A stretch of DNA of 64,000 bases from Puccinia triticina (lineage: Eukaryota > Basidiomycota > Pucciniomycetes > Pucciniales > Pucciniaceae). The stretch is from NCBI RefSeq assembly GCF_026914185.1, contig NC_070561.1, positions 6,262,001 through 6,326,000 on the forward strand, read 5' to 3'. This document shows positions 46,493-57,743 of this stretch, in pieces (within the stretch, counting starts at the first letter, position 1; each line of letters begins with the position of its first letter). The position numbers were made by a program, and so were the translations under genes. The notes below the pieces were generated by a model. It did no database searches. It was not told the origin of the DNA and worked only from the letters and a program-made list of their open reading frames with translations.

Positions 46493-49400
46493 ATGGTCCA
46501 ACGGCCACTTCATGTCTGTCACTGTGAATCCTATGGTTGCAATCTGCAGCAACATGAAGAAGAAGGCAGAGGCGTGGTTGCAGGGAGAGTGTTGTCTAAG
46601 CGTACTTTTCAAAAGCATCAGGGGAAGATAGACGTTGAAAGGTCACGACACAAGGCAACTGAATCTGAAACCATTCCACAACCGTCAACCAGTAATGCTG
46701 TCAGTGGAATTGATGATACTTACTTCTTAAACAAGAATGCTGCTGACGATATCCAGTCTCAGCAGAGTCTTGCAATGGCGGACCCGTCGGGCTCGTCAGA
46801 AATTGCGCGCACCCCTACAACGCAGGTCTTTCTGGAAGAATCATTTTGCAAGCAGGTGATGACTCAGTTGGCGTTGTCGATGTTTTCAAACAAACTCAGT
46901 AAAGCTGGTGCCGTGGATTTCCTCAAGGCTGCGCGGGCAAATGTTCACCTTCTTGGGAAGATCTGGAGCATGAAGAATTCCACCAAAATAGACCCAATCC
47001 CCATAGTGGAGCAGATCCCGCAGACTCCAGAGGCGGTCTTCCATTGCCTCGGCTTGAATCCAAACTTGACAACGCAGGTTTGTTGCAAGAAATGTTTTGC
47101 GCTTTACTCGATTGAAGATTACAACCGTGACAGTTGTTGCCGATGCGCCCAGCCTTTCCTCTCGGCTCGCCAAGGCTACTGCAAGTGGGCTAAATCCCAG
47201 AACATTAGTCCAACATGCGATGAACCACTCTTCAAGTTCAACAAGAATCGGAAAGCGGTTCCAGTTCAAACATTTACCTATGTGTCTCTCAAGTCTTGGT
47301 TAAAAAACCGTCTCCTGGAACGTCCATTTGAAAATTTGCTAGATTCAAGCCTCACTGCTAACGATTGGAATGATGACCAAGATATGGAGGATGTTTGGCA
47401 CGGGAGTGTTTGGCGTGAATTCCCAAATTCTGACGACGGTTCGGGAGTGTATACACAATGTTCGGGGAATCTGGTCTTCAGCCTGTATCTCGACTGGTTC
47501 AGCCCCGAAGGAAGCTCAAATCTTGGAAAGCACACATCTGTAGGGGAAATCACGCTTGTTTGTCTCAATCTGCCGCCAACAAATTGATATAAGCCAGAAA
47601 ACATTTTTCTATTTGGCATCATTCCGGGTCCGAAGGAACCAAGGCTAGAGGAGATAAATCATGTATTGCGGCCCTTGGTTGACGAGCTGAAAGAGTTGTG
47701 GAGGGGAGTGTCCTTTGACTCCACAAGTATGCACCCGACGGGCAGGAAGATCCGAGTAGCTATTTTTCCGCTCATTGGGGACTTACCAGCGTTGCGCAAG
47801 ACTGCGGGATTTGGGAGTCACGCTGCCACTTTGTTCTGTTCCTTCTGCCTCCTCAGCAAGGATTGCGTAGAAGAGACAAATCCGCTGAAATTTCCGCGTC
47901 GGACGGATGAATTACATCTGCAACGTGCATCTGAGTGGCTCCAACTCACCAATTTCACCGAGCAAAAAGAAGTTCTTGAAAGCACACGGCGTACGATGGA
48001 GCATTCTCAATGAGCTTCCGTATTGGCGACCGGTTCAACACTGCTCAATTGAAGTGATGCACGCCCTGATCCTGGGTGACCTTAAAGACCACAGCATGCG
48101 TTTCTTGGATCTGGCCTCAGCGGGAGCCCTGCTCAAGAAGACGCAGGGGCAGGACGAGCAGTGGCAGAATGCCCAATCATATGGCGAGCCTCCCTTCGCA
48201 GATCATACCCACCGTGTCCGCAATCCAAGGATGAAACGTAAGCGGGCAGACCCCGTTGATGACACTTCAGCCGCCGACCGACCTAAGAAAAAGAACCCGA
48301 CAAAGAGCCAGCCTGGGTGCGCCTTCCCGCAGTGCTATTGCTGAAACTCAATCCAATTCAGACGCTTCATCGACTTCAACACATTCATATGCGCTGCGTA
48401 TGAGGAAGAAGAACCTATACAACTCGTACGCTGCGGACGAGGAAGCTGAGACTGAAGATGATTGCCAAAGTGATTACACTATTCAAGGTGCCCAAGAGAG
48501 ATCCAGCGCCCGACACTTCCGAGATGAAGATACAGAAGCTCCTGGTTTGTCCGCAGAGGAACTTGATGTTTTCCGACGAACCATTCTACACACGGTCTTG
48601 CCCTCTTGGATTGACAGATTGCCGCGCAATTTAGGAGCAGCCAACCATGGCTCCTTGAAGGCGGCTGAGTGGTTAATACTATACAAGGTGTACTATACCA
48701 TTGCTCTGATTCCGCTGTGGGTCAAAGGACTCCGGGATGCTGCCACGGAAGAGAGCAGGAGGCGAATTTCATTACTGCTAGAATCAACCTCCACGCTCTC
48801 TCAAATCACGCACTTTTTGACTCTCCCAAAGATTAAGTTGAAGGATCTGAGTGAACTCGATGGTTTGATATTAAAGTACAGACAATGTTTGCAGAGGGGG
48901 TGGCCTGGAGAAACCAGCACGCCAAACTTGCATCTCACACAACATTTCAGCGAAGTAATCCGTCAATTTGGTCCGCCTTGATCAACGGCAGCTTGGGCAC
49001 AAGAAAGGGTCAAAGGGATGTTACAAAGGTTACCCACAAACCACCACCTCGGTCAGTATCTGCTCTTTGCTCATCTGCGTGAGTTGACTTGGGAATAGGA
49101 TGGTTGCTGATTGGTTGTTGACGTGACAGACCAAATACCCAAGACTCTCATTACCAAATGGCACATCAACTCAAACCTTGCTTCTGCCCTTAATGACCCA
49201 ACGTTCCCCGTTTTGTCAGGGGGAGATGATTCAGATACGAAGGACAAGGTCACTTTCACACTTGATCAGCCTTTGTTCCAGAAGTGGCAGCGGGCAGTGG
49301 TGGGAAACAGAACTTCCAGGGGCAGGCGGGGATTGGCTCAGTCGGATCTGCATTTGAACCCTGCAGTCGAACGCGTCCAAAGTGTACTACTCAACAGGAA

Positions 49401-49848
49401 ATCCTTCACTTGCAAGCAGCAGCACCGCGGCAACTGCTTGGTCGAGTTTGTCCTAGGGAAGAGTCAACGCTTCGGAGAGACGGAGATTATTTTCCGGTCA
49501 AACCAAACACCAAACAAAACCTGGATGGTCATCAATCCGTTTGATGAGCTACGAAGAGATGAGGATCCTTACGGCGATTACCCGGACCTAAACTGTCGGT
49601 TGGTGAAGACCAAACATGACAGCCCAGTGGTGATAGACAGCGAGCATGTCATTGGGCATGTTGCCATTATGCAACACGGAGCTGGGACCTTTGGACTGCC
49701 TGGTGAAACAATCAGTGCTGTTGGATTAGCTACTGCGGTCAGTTTGTTCAGCTACAACTCAGTCTGTTTTCGTGTGTTTGTTCTGAGGGGCACTTTTTGG
49801 TCACGCAATGCGGCAGGGTTGGGAGGGACTAGCGGAGAACTGATTTGA
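46493..49848 (+). pseudogene. Tnp2-type CACTA transposase, decayed
   Basis: Start MVQRPLHVCHCESYGC has the N-terminal Cys cluster of this family. A Cys-rich knuckle follows (VCCKKCFALYS, DSCCRCAQPF), then the hallmark NLVFSLYLDWFSPEG. At 47585-47587 a TGA replaces the expected Arg before YKPENIFLFGIIPGPKEP. The core continues (LRPLVDELKELW, FGSHAATLFCSFCLL). An extra A in the run at 47963-47967 shifts the frame before HGVRWSILNELPYW and EVMHALILGDLKDH. Another frame change falls in the linker near 48300. A second TGA at 48979-48981 interrupts FGPP/STAAWAQERVKG. A clean 78-nt intron (49052-49129) leads to the C-terminal domain (NKTWMVINPF, DSEHVIGHVAI). Tnp2 (PF02992, family recalled) catalyses CACTA transposition. 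This copy should be inactive. Confidence 0.85.
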
Positions 49849-50193
49849 GGGATCTCTGAAAGGGTGTGTGCTGTGCCTTGGCCGCCGGCAAGCGTGGGGT
49901 GGGGAACAAAGGAGCAACACACATTCAACCAACTCTTGAGGTATACCCACATAATCTATTCCCAAGATCCCTTTATGTTCGAAGTCAGAGGCATCTCAGT
50001 CCAAATTGTGTCGGATTTGTAGATTTTTCATCTGTTGTGACTCGGCTGTCTTATCATTTCAACACCCTATCCCTAGAAACTAGCAGCAATTTTATCCAGC
50101 GTCACTCAATAGGAGGATTCTTTGCGCCCCATCCATAACCAGATATCGTACTCCCAAGCTCCCTCACGTTCCCTTTAGTGAGACCAGACGGTC
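49849..50193. other. Intergenic spacer
   Basis: Gap between the transposase end and the next gene. It is probably the promoter of the 50194 gene. No palindrome. Confidence 0.4.
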
Positions 50194-51886
50194 ATGAATA
50201 GCGAAAGGGCCCCCCCAGGTGTACCAGCGGTGGACACAGATGATAGTCCCCCGATGAGAGATCCGCCAGATGGGTGGATTTCCTCGCTTGTCGATAAGCT
50301 CGTTCCCCAATTTCAGGCCAATGGATCACCCGGCGGAGGAGATGGGGCAATGAATACTGACAATCAAGGCAAGTCACACACGATGCGCACATTGAAAGAA
50401 GGATGGTATACTGACAACCCTCCTGGCTCTGTAGGTGTCCCTCCGGCTGAACAAATGAGCCCTGAGATCCCCGACAAATCACACCTGGACCCAAAGTTTT
50501 TGGTCTCGCAGGCGAGACAAGCCAGACAACAAGCAGACCATGCGGACGGTCAGAGGCGATTGAACCGACGCGCCAAAGGAATTGCGCAAAAGGGATCGCT
50601 GGCAGAGCACTACAACCAGTACTCTAGGAAGATACAAGGCTTTGTCAAATTCTTCCTTGGGAATCCGGAAAAGCCGCATGATTATCCCTCCACTCCGACT
50701 GAACGTGAGCTCCAGGACCTATACTGGATCGAGAAGAGAAGTGCCACCATCATCACTGAACTCGACCGGGTACGAGCAGCTCTTGCTGACAAGACGCCTG
50801 CCAAGATTGACTACTATGTGTCTATTGCTGAGAAAGAAATTTGCAAAATTATGCCCCAACCACCGTTCACCCCAGCCGTTTCGAAGGGCCCTGGGAGAGG
50901 CTGTAAGCCCGTCAACATCCAAACAAAGGCTGATGTAGAGAGCGCTCTGGCTTTGTCGGGAATATCACGGGTCACCTTCCAGTGGGAAACTGTGGGAGAT
51001 GAAAGCTCTGCTTGGAACTTGACAATCACGGAGGTCCTGGCTTTGAAGGCGGTCGGATGGATTCGACGAACGACCCCGGTTACTGACGAGCAGGCTGGTC
51101 AAGCTCCCGCCATCATTCGCCGATGGCTCAAGACCAAATCCCGAGAGATACACGAATTTCAAAAGATGGACGTTGCAACTTACGACAAGATGAAGGAAGA
51201 GAAAGCCACAAAAGGGCAGTACCAACAATGGCGCAAAAGGGTAGGTTCCATCCTTGTTGATCATTGCACCAAGAGGTACTGCCAAATTACTCACCCGCGG
51301 TTGATTGACGTGGCAGATCAAGGACAACCGATGCAAAATAATCAACAAAACGCTTGACAAAAACATTCCATTGGCCAGCATTGTCGAACGAAAAGACTGC
51401 TCCTCCGACATTGAGGATGGTGGGAAAGGCACTGCCCCTGTTTCCATGATACCGGACTGGCGTAGCAACCATCTGACAAATGTCCTACACTGCCTCAACA
51501 AGATGTTCATTGCGCGCGCCAAGCATCCGAAGACCATTGCCGCCAACCAACTCCTTTACACACGTTCCAGACGTGGCTTCAAACACACCAAGGGCATTGT
51601 TGGCGTTCCGCGTGGGTTGCCGCTTGATTGCTACAGCCAGGCTTATTGGAGTCAACTCAGCTCTTATGAGCAAGGTACCGTCTCAAAGGTCCCTGCCATA
51701 AATCTCGAAACTATTGCCGCAAACATGCAGAAACTCTGTCACCGTCACAACGGCAATCACAGATCTCGCAGTGCACCTTCAGCCACAAATGCCACAACCA
51801 GACGAAATTCAGGGCCGAGTGGGTCAAGCGGTCAAGGTGCTTCTTCCGCACCAGTACCAGGGGGGTCAATGGAAGTAGATCGTTGA
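50194..51886 (+). CDS. Hypothetical 538-residue protein (giant CACTA cargo)
   Basis: Exon 1 (50194-51240) and exon 2 (51317-51886) join across a 76-nt intron (GTAGGT...GGCAG) in phase to 538 residues with no stop. The start is ATG (MNSERAPPGVPAVDTDD). I do not recognise the family. Features: an acidic, Pro-rich N-terminus, a basic helix-forming stretch near 105-135 (RQARQQADHADGQRRLNRR), alternating charged helices in the middle, a conserved-looking RAKHPKTIAANQLLY and RGLPLDCYSQAYW region in exon 2, and a low-complexity Ser/Gly tail. Its position beside Tnp2 suggests it might be the second CACTA protein (TnpA-like, binding subterminal repeats). That is inference only. Confidence 0.65.
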
Positions 51887-52251
51887 GACACTCTTACCCA
51901 GTTGCCTTAAATAGTGTGTGTGCTCAACAGTCACAGATGCGTGAAGATTCTGCCACTCCTCGACACCATGTATTTGTATTCAAAATTTGTGTCCCCCTTG
52001 TGTTCAAGACGGAAATGTTGTTAGCCTGTGAAATTCCATGGCCTGTGATAGATACATGTGGATTGAGGACCTTAACAATACTCTGTTCCATTCGACCAGA
52101 TCGCCATCTGGGACATCCGGTGGCAGTCATGATGACTCATAGACGATCCTCCCAAGAGGATTCCACCTGCCAGCCCTCAAAAGGTGGGTGCAGATGGCGC
52201 TTTCACGGGCAAACCAAGCAGCTGTCTTCAGCGAGGACCATGATTGCTGAT

Positions 52252-52287
52252 GTTCACCGTAACGTACGGCCGTACGTTTGGGTGGAC
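52252..52287. promoter_or_regulatory. 36-bp palindrome, copy 3
   Basis: GTTCACCGTAACGTACGG and its near-complement ending GGGTGGAC. The centre ACGTACGGCCGTACGT is perfect. Confidence 0.7.
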
Positions 52288-52530
52288 ATCAGGAAGCCCC
52301 GCAATCCGCGCCGCAGCCTACGCGGGGCCCATTGAGAAGGCCTTGCTGCGAGCCGATCCAGAAGCCCGACTCATGGCAGGCAAGAGTTGATGACTGGAAG
52401 CCAGTTGAGGACCCTCCCACACATGTCCTCATGACCACCATTGTACCCACTGTGTTGTGGCCTGAATGAGGTATGCACTGTTGTGCAATTGGGCTTGCAC
52501 AGAGTTGAAAACTGTGCAAGCACCAGATTT

Positions 52531-52566
52531 GTCCACCCTAACGTACGGCCGTACGTTAGGGTGGAC
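52531..52566. promoter_or_regulatory. 36-bp palindrome, copy 4 (perfect)
   Basis: GTCCACCCTAACGTACGG followed by its exact reverse complement, so all 36 bases are symmetric. This is the best guess at the ancestral site. Confidence 0.8.
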
Positions 52567-52820
52567 AACAGCCTGCAGTGTTGTCACCAGAATCAACATC
52601 AATCCTCAGCTTGACTTCACCGCCCCAAGGTATCCCCCAAACGCCTCGTGGCGTGAGATCAATGTAGTGCAGATTCTTGCGCGGACCGGCCACCTCTCAC
52701 TCGGCCTCACACTAGCGCTTCTGCGTGGTGTTTGAAATCATCAAGACTTTCACCATATCCAGGCGTGGCAACCCAAGGCAGGTGAGCCTAGATCCAAAAT
52801 GCAACCCTGGGGGCCCTCAT

Positions 52821-52856
52821 GTCCACCTTAACGTACGGCCGTACGTTGCGGTGGAC
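52821..52856. promoter_or_regulatory. 36-bp palindrome, copy 5
   Basis: GTCCACCTTAACGTACGG plus a half ending GCGGTGGAC, about 515 bp upstream of the ATG at 53372. Confidence 0.75.
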
Positions 52857-53371
52857 ATGCAGGCCCATGGGTTTAGCAATGACGGTCACGTCATTACATG
52901 AACTACAACCAGATAATCACTCTTCATGTGAATTTCTCCCCTCCGCAGCAGACAATCGAGCATGTACACTTCTACTGCCCATCACGACCAATAACTTTAG
53001 CTTCCCGCCATCAGCATAGTTTTGAGCTCCCAGATTGCTGAAGCACAGAAATCTGGGAGTTTGGACGATTCCATCAGCCACACGTCAGCTTTCACATCTT
53101 GAAGTGCTCGCCTGAGCAGATTTGGTCATCTGCCAGTGGTCTACCTGAGCGCCAAATGAAGATACAAGGATGCAACAACGGCGATGTTGAAACCGTAATA
53201 TGTACAAAGGCCATGTGAACACCCCCTCACAAAGGCCCAATATTTCTCCTGTCACATAAAAACCGACCCATTTCAACTCTGGGTCGTTTGTCCCACCCTC
53301 CACCCCCAATCGAGAACATCTGATTTCCCAAATCCCCTCATCCGTCCCCTCCACCACTTTCTTGCTGAACC

Positions 53372-55876
53372 ATGGAAACTGACAGTAATCCTCCCAGTTC
53401 GCCCAAACCTTATGACGAGTCATCAAAATCATCGGCTGGTACCCCACCTCCTAGTAAGAGCAACAAGCGGCCTTATAACAACCTTGAACGGAAGCTGACC
53501 CAAAAGTTCAGGTCAACAGGAACTCCAGCAGAACCTTTCGCAAGGGCCACTTCCTGCACCATCGTTTGCAGAGTTTGCCTTCCAGAAATCCTCCTCAGTG
53601 CCGCCGGCCTCCTTGCGTCCTACAGAAGCCGTCCTTCCTACTGAAATACAAGAAATCAGCGCAGAGGAGTTTGGACGTTCGATTGAAGCTGCCTACCGAT
53701 CAGCGGAAGAGATCCTGGCTCTCAAACTTCCTCGTAGTTGCAAAGTTGTGGCCGAAGAGCTAGCGTTGTCGCTCACCAAGAGCAAACGAAGTAAGCATCT
53801 TCAGTGAACCCATCCAGAATCCACAGAATAACACGCATCTCGCACAACTGACGCAGTAGCCATTCTGAGCAGAGTGGGAAGAATCCGGGGCTCTGCCAGA
53901 CGAGGAGGACATCAAAATCTCTCCCTCATCCAACATTGTCGCTTCAACATCCAAGCAGGTCACACTACCCCGCAAAAGTCGCAGACGCAAACGATCCGAC
54001 AAAGGCAAAGGCCTTAAGCCCGTGGATATCCTTGTCAAGTCAAAATCCAACACCAACACTGATGCAGATCGGAGCCAGCCTCCTGCCGCAGGAACAACTC
54101 TAGGCAGTATGCAGGCGAGTCAAGCGCCAAGTGACGCTTCACCTTCAACTGCTAACGCAGCAACAAGGCCACTGGCACACGACGCCACCACCACCGGACC
54201 AACGGAAGGCTGGGGTTCACCTCTTGTTGATCCGTCACCTGCACGCTGGCCCAACGTTGATGAGTCCGGTCCATCCGACATGGCGCCGCAGCCGAATTTG
54301 CCAGACAAAGAGCTTGCACTGCAACCACACGGCTCCTCTAGTTCGAACCTTGCTCCGATACCTGAAGAAGACAAACCAGCCGGACCCAATCCCACCCCTC
54401 TCTTCACTCCGGATGATTCCGACAGCAATGCTCCTGGCACAGCTCCCAGTCAAGCAACATCGGGAACAGCTCACTCCAACCCCTCTGGGACACAGGAGGC
54501 CAATCACTGCCCAGGCCGCCTTTTGCTGACAATTATCAAATCAGACGATATACGACGGCAAGTGGTCAGCATCAACCAACATGTCGACGGAACCAAACCA
54601 AACTGGGAAAAATACCAGACAACTTGGAACTCTCGGTTTTCCCTTCTTCACAACTGTGCAAGGGCCGCCAACAATGCACCTCCGGAGCCTCCAACATACG
54701 ATTTCCAAAGAACATCGTGTTCCTATGCATCCTGGATGCAGACTATCAGCTCCCACGGTGAGATGCCATTTCTCTCCATCTCCATCCATCCCTCCGGCAG
54801 CGTGAAAGCACTGAGACCAATTATCTTTCCCTTCAGCCAACCAATTCCTATCCTACTCTACCAACAAGCAATGGTATTGCCCCGATTCTCTTGATTTTCC
54901 GCTTCTTACCAGCTTTGCAAACAAGGAAAAAACGCTAGCACCGGGACAGTTCATCGACCCCATCAATAAGACCCGACATCCTGAGTCTACCATTGTTTGT
55001 TTCTTGTATTGGTTGCTTCACCCTCCTCAACATGCGCGCACCGAGTGGGCGAGGTTGGTTGCTGCCTCTGTAGAGCTTATGGCCGACAACATTTTCAAGC
55101 CAAGCCAAGTCAACTCCAGTTGTGAAACCAATCACATCACTCGCAGGGTTGAAGCTCTCTCTTATCTTGATGCCGTCAAAAATTCGTCATCAAGCTTTGA
55201 TCTGCCGCAAGAACGTCAGGACTCTTCCTCCCAACCCGCCGAGCGTTTGCACTCGGTAGATGTTCTACACGAATTCTGCAAGATCATTCTTGATGTCTTG
55301 ATGGCCTATATAATCTTCCAAACACATTCTCTGAGCGACGCACCTTTAACTCAGGCCAAAAAGAAGAGAATCACCCGTGCCAATCAAATCCCCTCACCCA
55401 CATCAACACACACTGTCTCCAACGTCGAGAAAAACTCATCAGAATTGTCCAAGATTTCAGAAGATTCTGCTCAAAGTCTTCAACGATACCAACAAAAGCA
55501 AAACTTTCAGCCCCTTGTTTACTTTGTCCTTGGTGGGGTTCGCGGGCTTTTCATCACCTTGAGGGACCATCAAACCGCAGGAGTTTCAGGATGCATGTCT
55601 ATGATCCAAGCAATGTCCATTATTAAACAGCACTCCACCACACCGCACACTCCAGACAAGCCAATATGGAAGAACCTCTCAGCATACCTTGTTTGGATCT
55701 TCACCCCTGCCTTTCAGTCATCCGGGAGTATCTGCCCACTGGCCAGCATGCAAGTCCCAACCAAGATGGAGCTGGCTCACGCCATCACGAATGACTTTCT
55801 GAACCAGTGGAGGACCTGGAACCCAAGCTCCCCATTCCTTCTCCCGTACACATCTCGCGAAATTACACCACCATGA
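53372..55876 (+). CDS. Hypothetical protein of about 780 residues, one apparent frameshift (giant CACTA cargo)
   Basis: Exon A (53372-53790), exon B (53873-54757) and exon C (54837-55876) are joined by introns of 82 and 79 nt (GTAAGC...GAGCAG, GTGAGA...TTCAG) with matching phases. Exon A opens with ATG (METDSNPPSSPKPYDESS) but changes frame between about 53510 and 53540. The downstream frame (LSQGPLPAPSF) needs a one-base shift there, since no intron fits. It may be a real lesion or a sequencing error. Exon B has basic PRKSRRRKRSDKGKG, then a long acidic, Ser/Thr/Pro-rich disordered region. Exon C is a folded-looking domain of about 345 residues (FLYWLLHPPQHARTEWARL, LVYFVLGGVRGLFI). No family recognised. 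Confidence 0.5.
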
Positions 55877-56723
55877 ATGACTGTTATTTCCTTCCAAGTT
55901 GTTGTATATTCAAGTGCAAATCAAATTAAGATTTCTCAGTATTTTTCAAGTAGACTGTAGCTTTGGTGAACCAAACCCATGTGGTTCCTATGCGCTCCAT
56001 GCTACCTCGATGTTGCCCCACCTGGGACTCTAACTTGTTGATTGCCTCATGCACACTGGCCCAGGAGAATCAATCCACTATGTATTGTTCCTGTGGGTCA
56101 AACAGGACTGATTCCGTGTATCTGCCCTAGTAGTGGTGTTGTGAGGATGAAAAAATTCTGCGCAAGTCTCATCAAGAATGGGTACTAGTGACGTGGTAAA
56201 ATTCCTGGCTTTCGGAAGCCGCTGAGACTAATCATTCACACAACCGGCATCTCAATACACGCAATAGGTTGGTAGAGAAGAAGCTACATCATTTAATTAA
56301 AAAAGAGACGCAAAGGCACCGGCAGAATGATGAAATGTGGGGCTGTGAAGCGTTAGAAATTCTTCTGATGAGCTCTCTTGCGCGGCTTTTGTCTGATCTT
56401 TGCAGGTGCCTTCCAATCTTTGACTTGGAGATTAAAGCGGGTTTTTGGACTGTGCCTCAGGGTGTATCTGGTTCTCTCGAATCGTTGGAGTATGGACGCA
56501 TGCTCAACCTGTAAGATACTCAAGTCAGAAACATCATGCAGAGCATGTAAAATCACTGCGGAGACTCAGCTTACACCCAAGGCAAGCATTGTACTGCCAG
56601 AACGTGACGCTTTGGCTGCCACACCTCCGAACCTCACGCCATCCCCACGTCGAAGCGACTGAAAACACTCGTGAGCTTGTCCATGGGTTGCTGAAAGCTT
56701 TATGTGACCAAGGTTAGACTTCA
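55877..56723. other. Spacer with no supported gene
   Basis: Short open frames on both strands overlap at 56269-56717 but none shows splice continuity or family words. Confidence 0.4.
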
Positions 56724-57537
56724 TCACAAAATGTCAGTACCCGACAAAATCAACTCAGTACACATGTTGTTGACGGGGGACAGGAAGATACTGACTAAGT
56801 TCATTTCCTGATCTACAACTTCAATCCACCCCACGCAACCAACCGCGACATTCATGTGGACCTTAACGACGTAGACTGTCCCAAACGCATGGGTATTCTC
56901 GAATTTGTGAGCAAGGGGAAAGTAGCCTCGGTGGACTTGCCAAGATGAGCGCTCTACAAGAATTACAGGGTGACTAGGATCAGGGTAAACAACAAGTTGG
57001 CCGGAAAAGAAGACTTGGGTGCACATGTTGTAGAGTATTGGAGGAATCGTTGACGCTGAAGACTTTAGAACAACTTCGTACTCTTGGTAGGCCAACAATG
57101 GTTTATCTGGAGGGATCTGAAAGGAAGTGATACAAGTTATAATTTGGATTGCATCTCCTACTACTCGGATGTTTCTTGGATTGGTATTAGAAAGATGAAT
57201 GTTACCAGCAACCTCAATCATTTTTTTGAAATGAGCGGACACTAATTTCCGAATGGCTCTACCTCTCCTCGTCGAGCTTAAAAGGAAGCAGTTGAAAACA
57301 GATACCTAGAACGAGTTCCCCCACAAGACAACACAGACCCATGGGAGTTGTTGGTACCAGTGGGGCCTTTGATCGTCCATGGGCATCAAAGGGAAATGCA
57401 CTTTTGAGGGGGTCTACGTAACTCAGAACTGTGTTTGCTTTTATTGCATGTGGTTGGATAAGTGCAGGAGTCCAGTCGTCTCCACTTCCCTTTGAGTCAG
57501 GGTGTGCCAATACTGTCCAAATACTTGCCTTCACCAT
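56724..57537 (-). CDS. Hypothetical 233-residue protein, three exons (giant CACTA cargo)
   Basis: Exons 57537-57306, 57241-57165 and 57116-56724 (introns 64 and 48 nt; GTATCT...ATTAG, GTAGTA...TTCAG) join in phase to 233 residues starting MVKASIWTVLAHPDSKGSG. I do not recognise it. The C-terminal two thirds are rich in beta-type alternation (FFSGQLVVYPDPSHPVILV, TVYVVKVHMNVAVGCVGWI), which could be an OB-like or jelly-roll fold. That is speculative. A 36-bp palindrome lies 171 bp upstream of its ATG. Confidence 0.55.
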
Positions 57538-57707
57538 GGATTTACCCACTATTGACCTGGATTTGTGCGGGATTTGGATTGCCGTGAATCTCTACTCTCC
57601 CCCTTGCCTTTCAAATTTCAACTCTTTGCTTGAACAAGTCGGACATCAGTTTTCAGCATGCAGGTGTAGTTTGGGCTAATGATGTCAGGTCTGGTTTGAA
57701 GAGGCAT

Positions 57708-57743
57708 GTCCACCTTAACGTACGGCCGTTCATTAGGGTGGAC
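57708..57743. promoter_or_regulatory. 36-bp palindrome, copy 6
   Basis: GTCCACCTTAACGTACGG with a diverged right half (CCGTTCATTAGGGTGGAC), 171 bp upstream of the start at 57537. Confidence 0.7.

Larger units (their letters stand above)
51887..53371. other. 1.5-kb intergenic region with three palindromes
   Basis: No gene supported. Three 36-bp palindromes lie at 52252, 52531 and 52821, about 280-290 bp apart. Confidence 0.55.
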
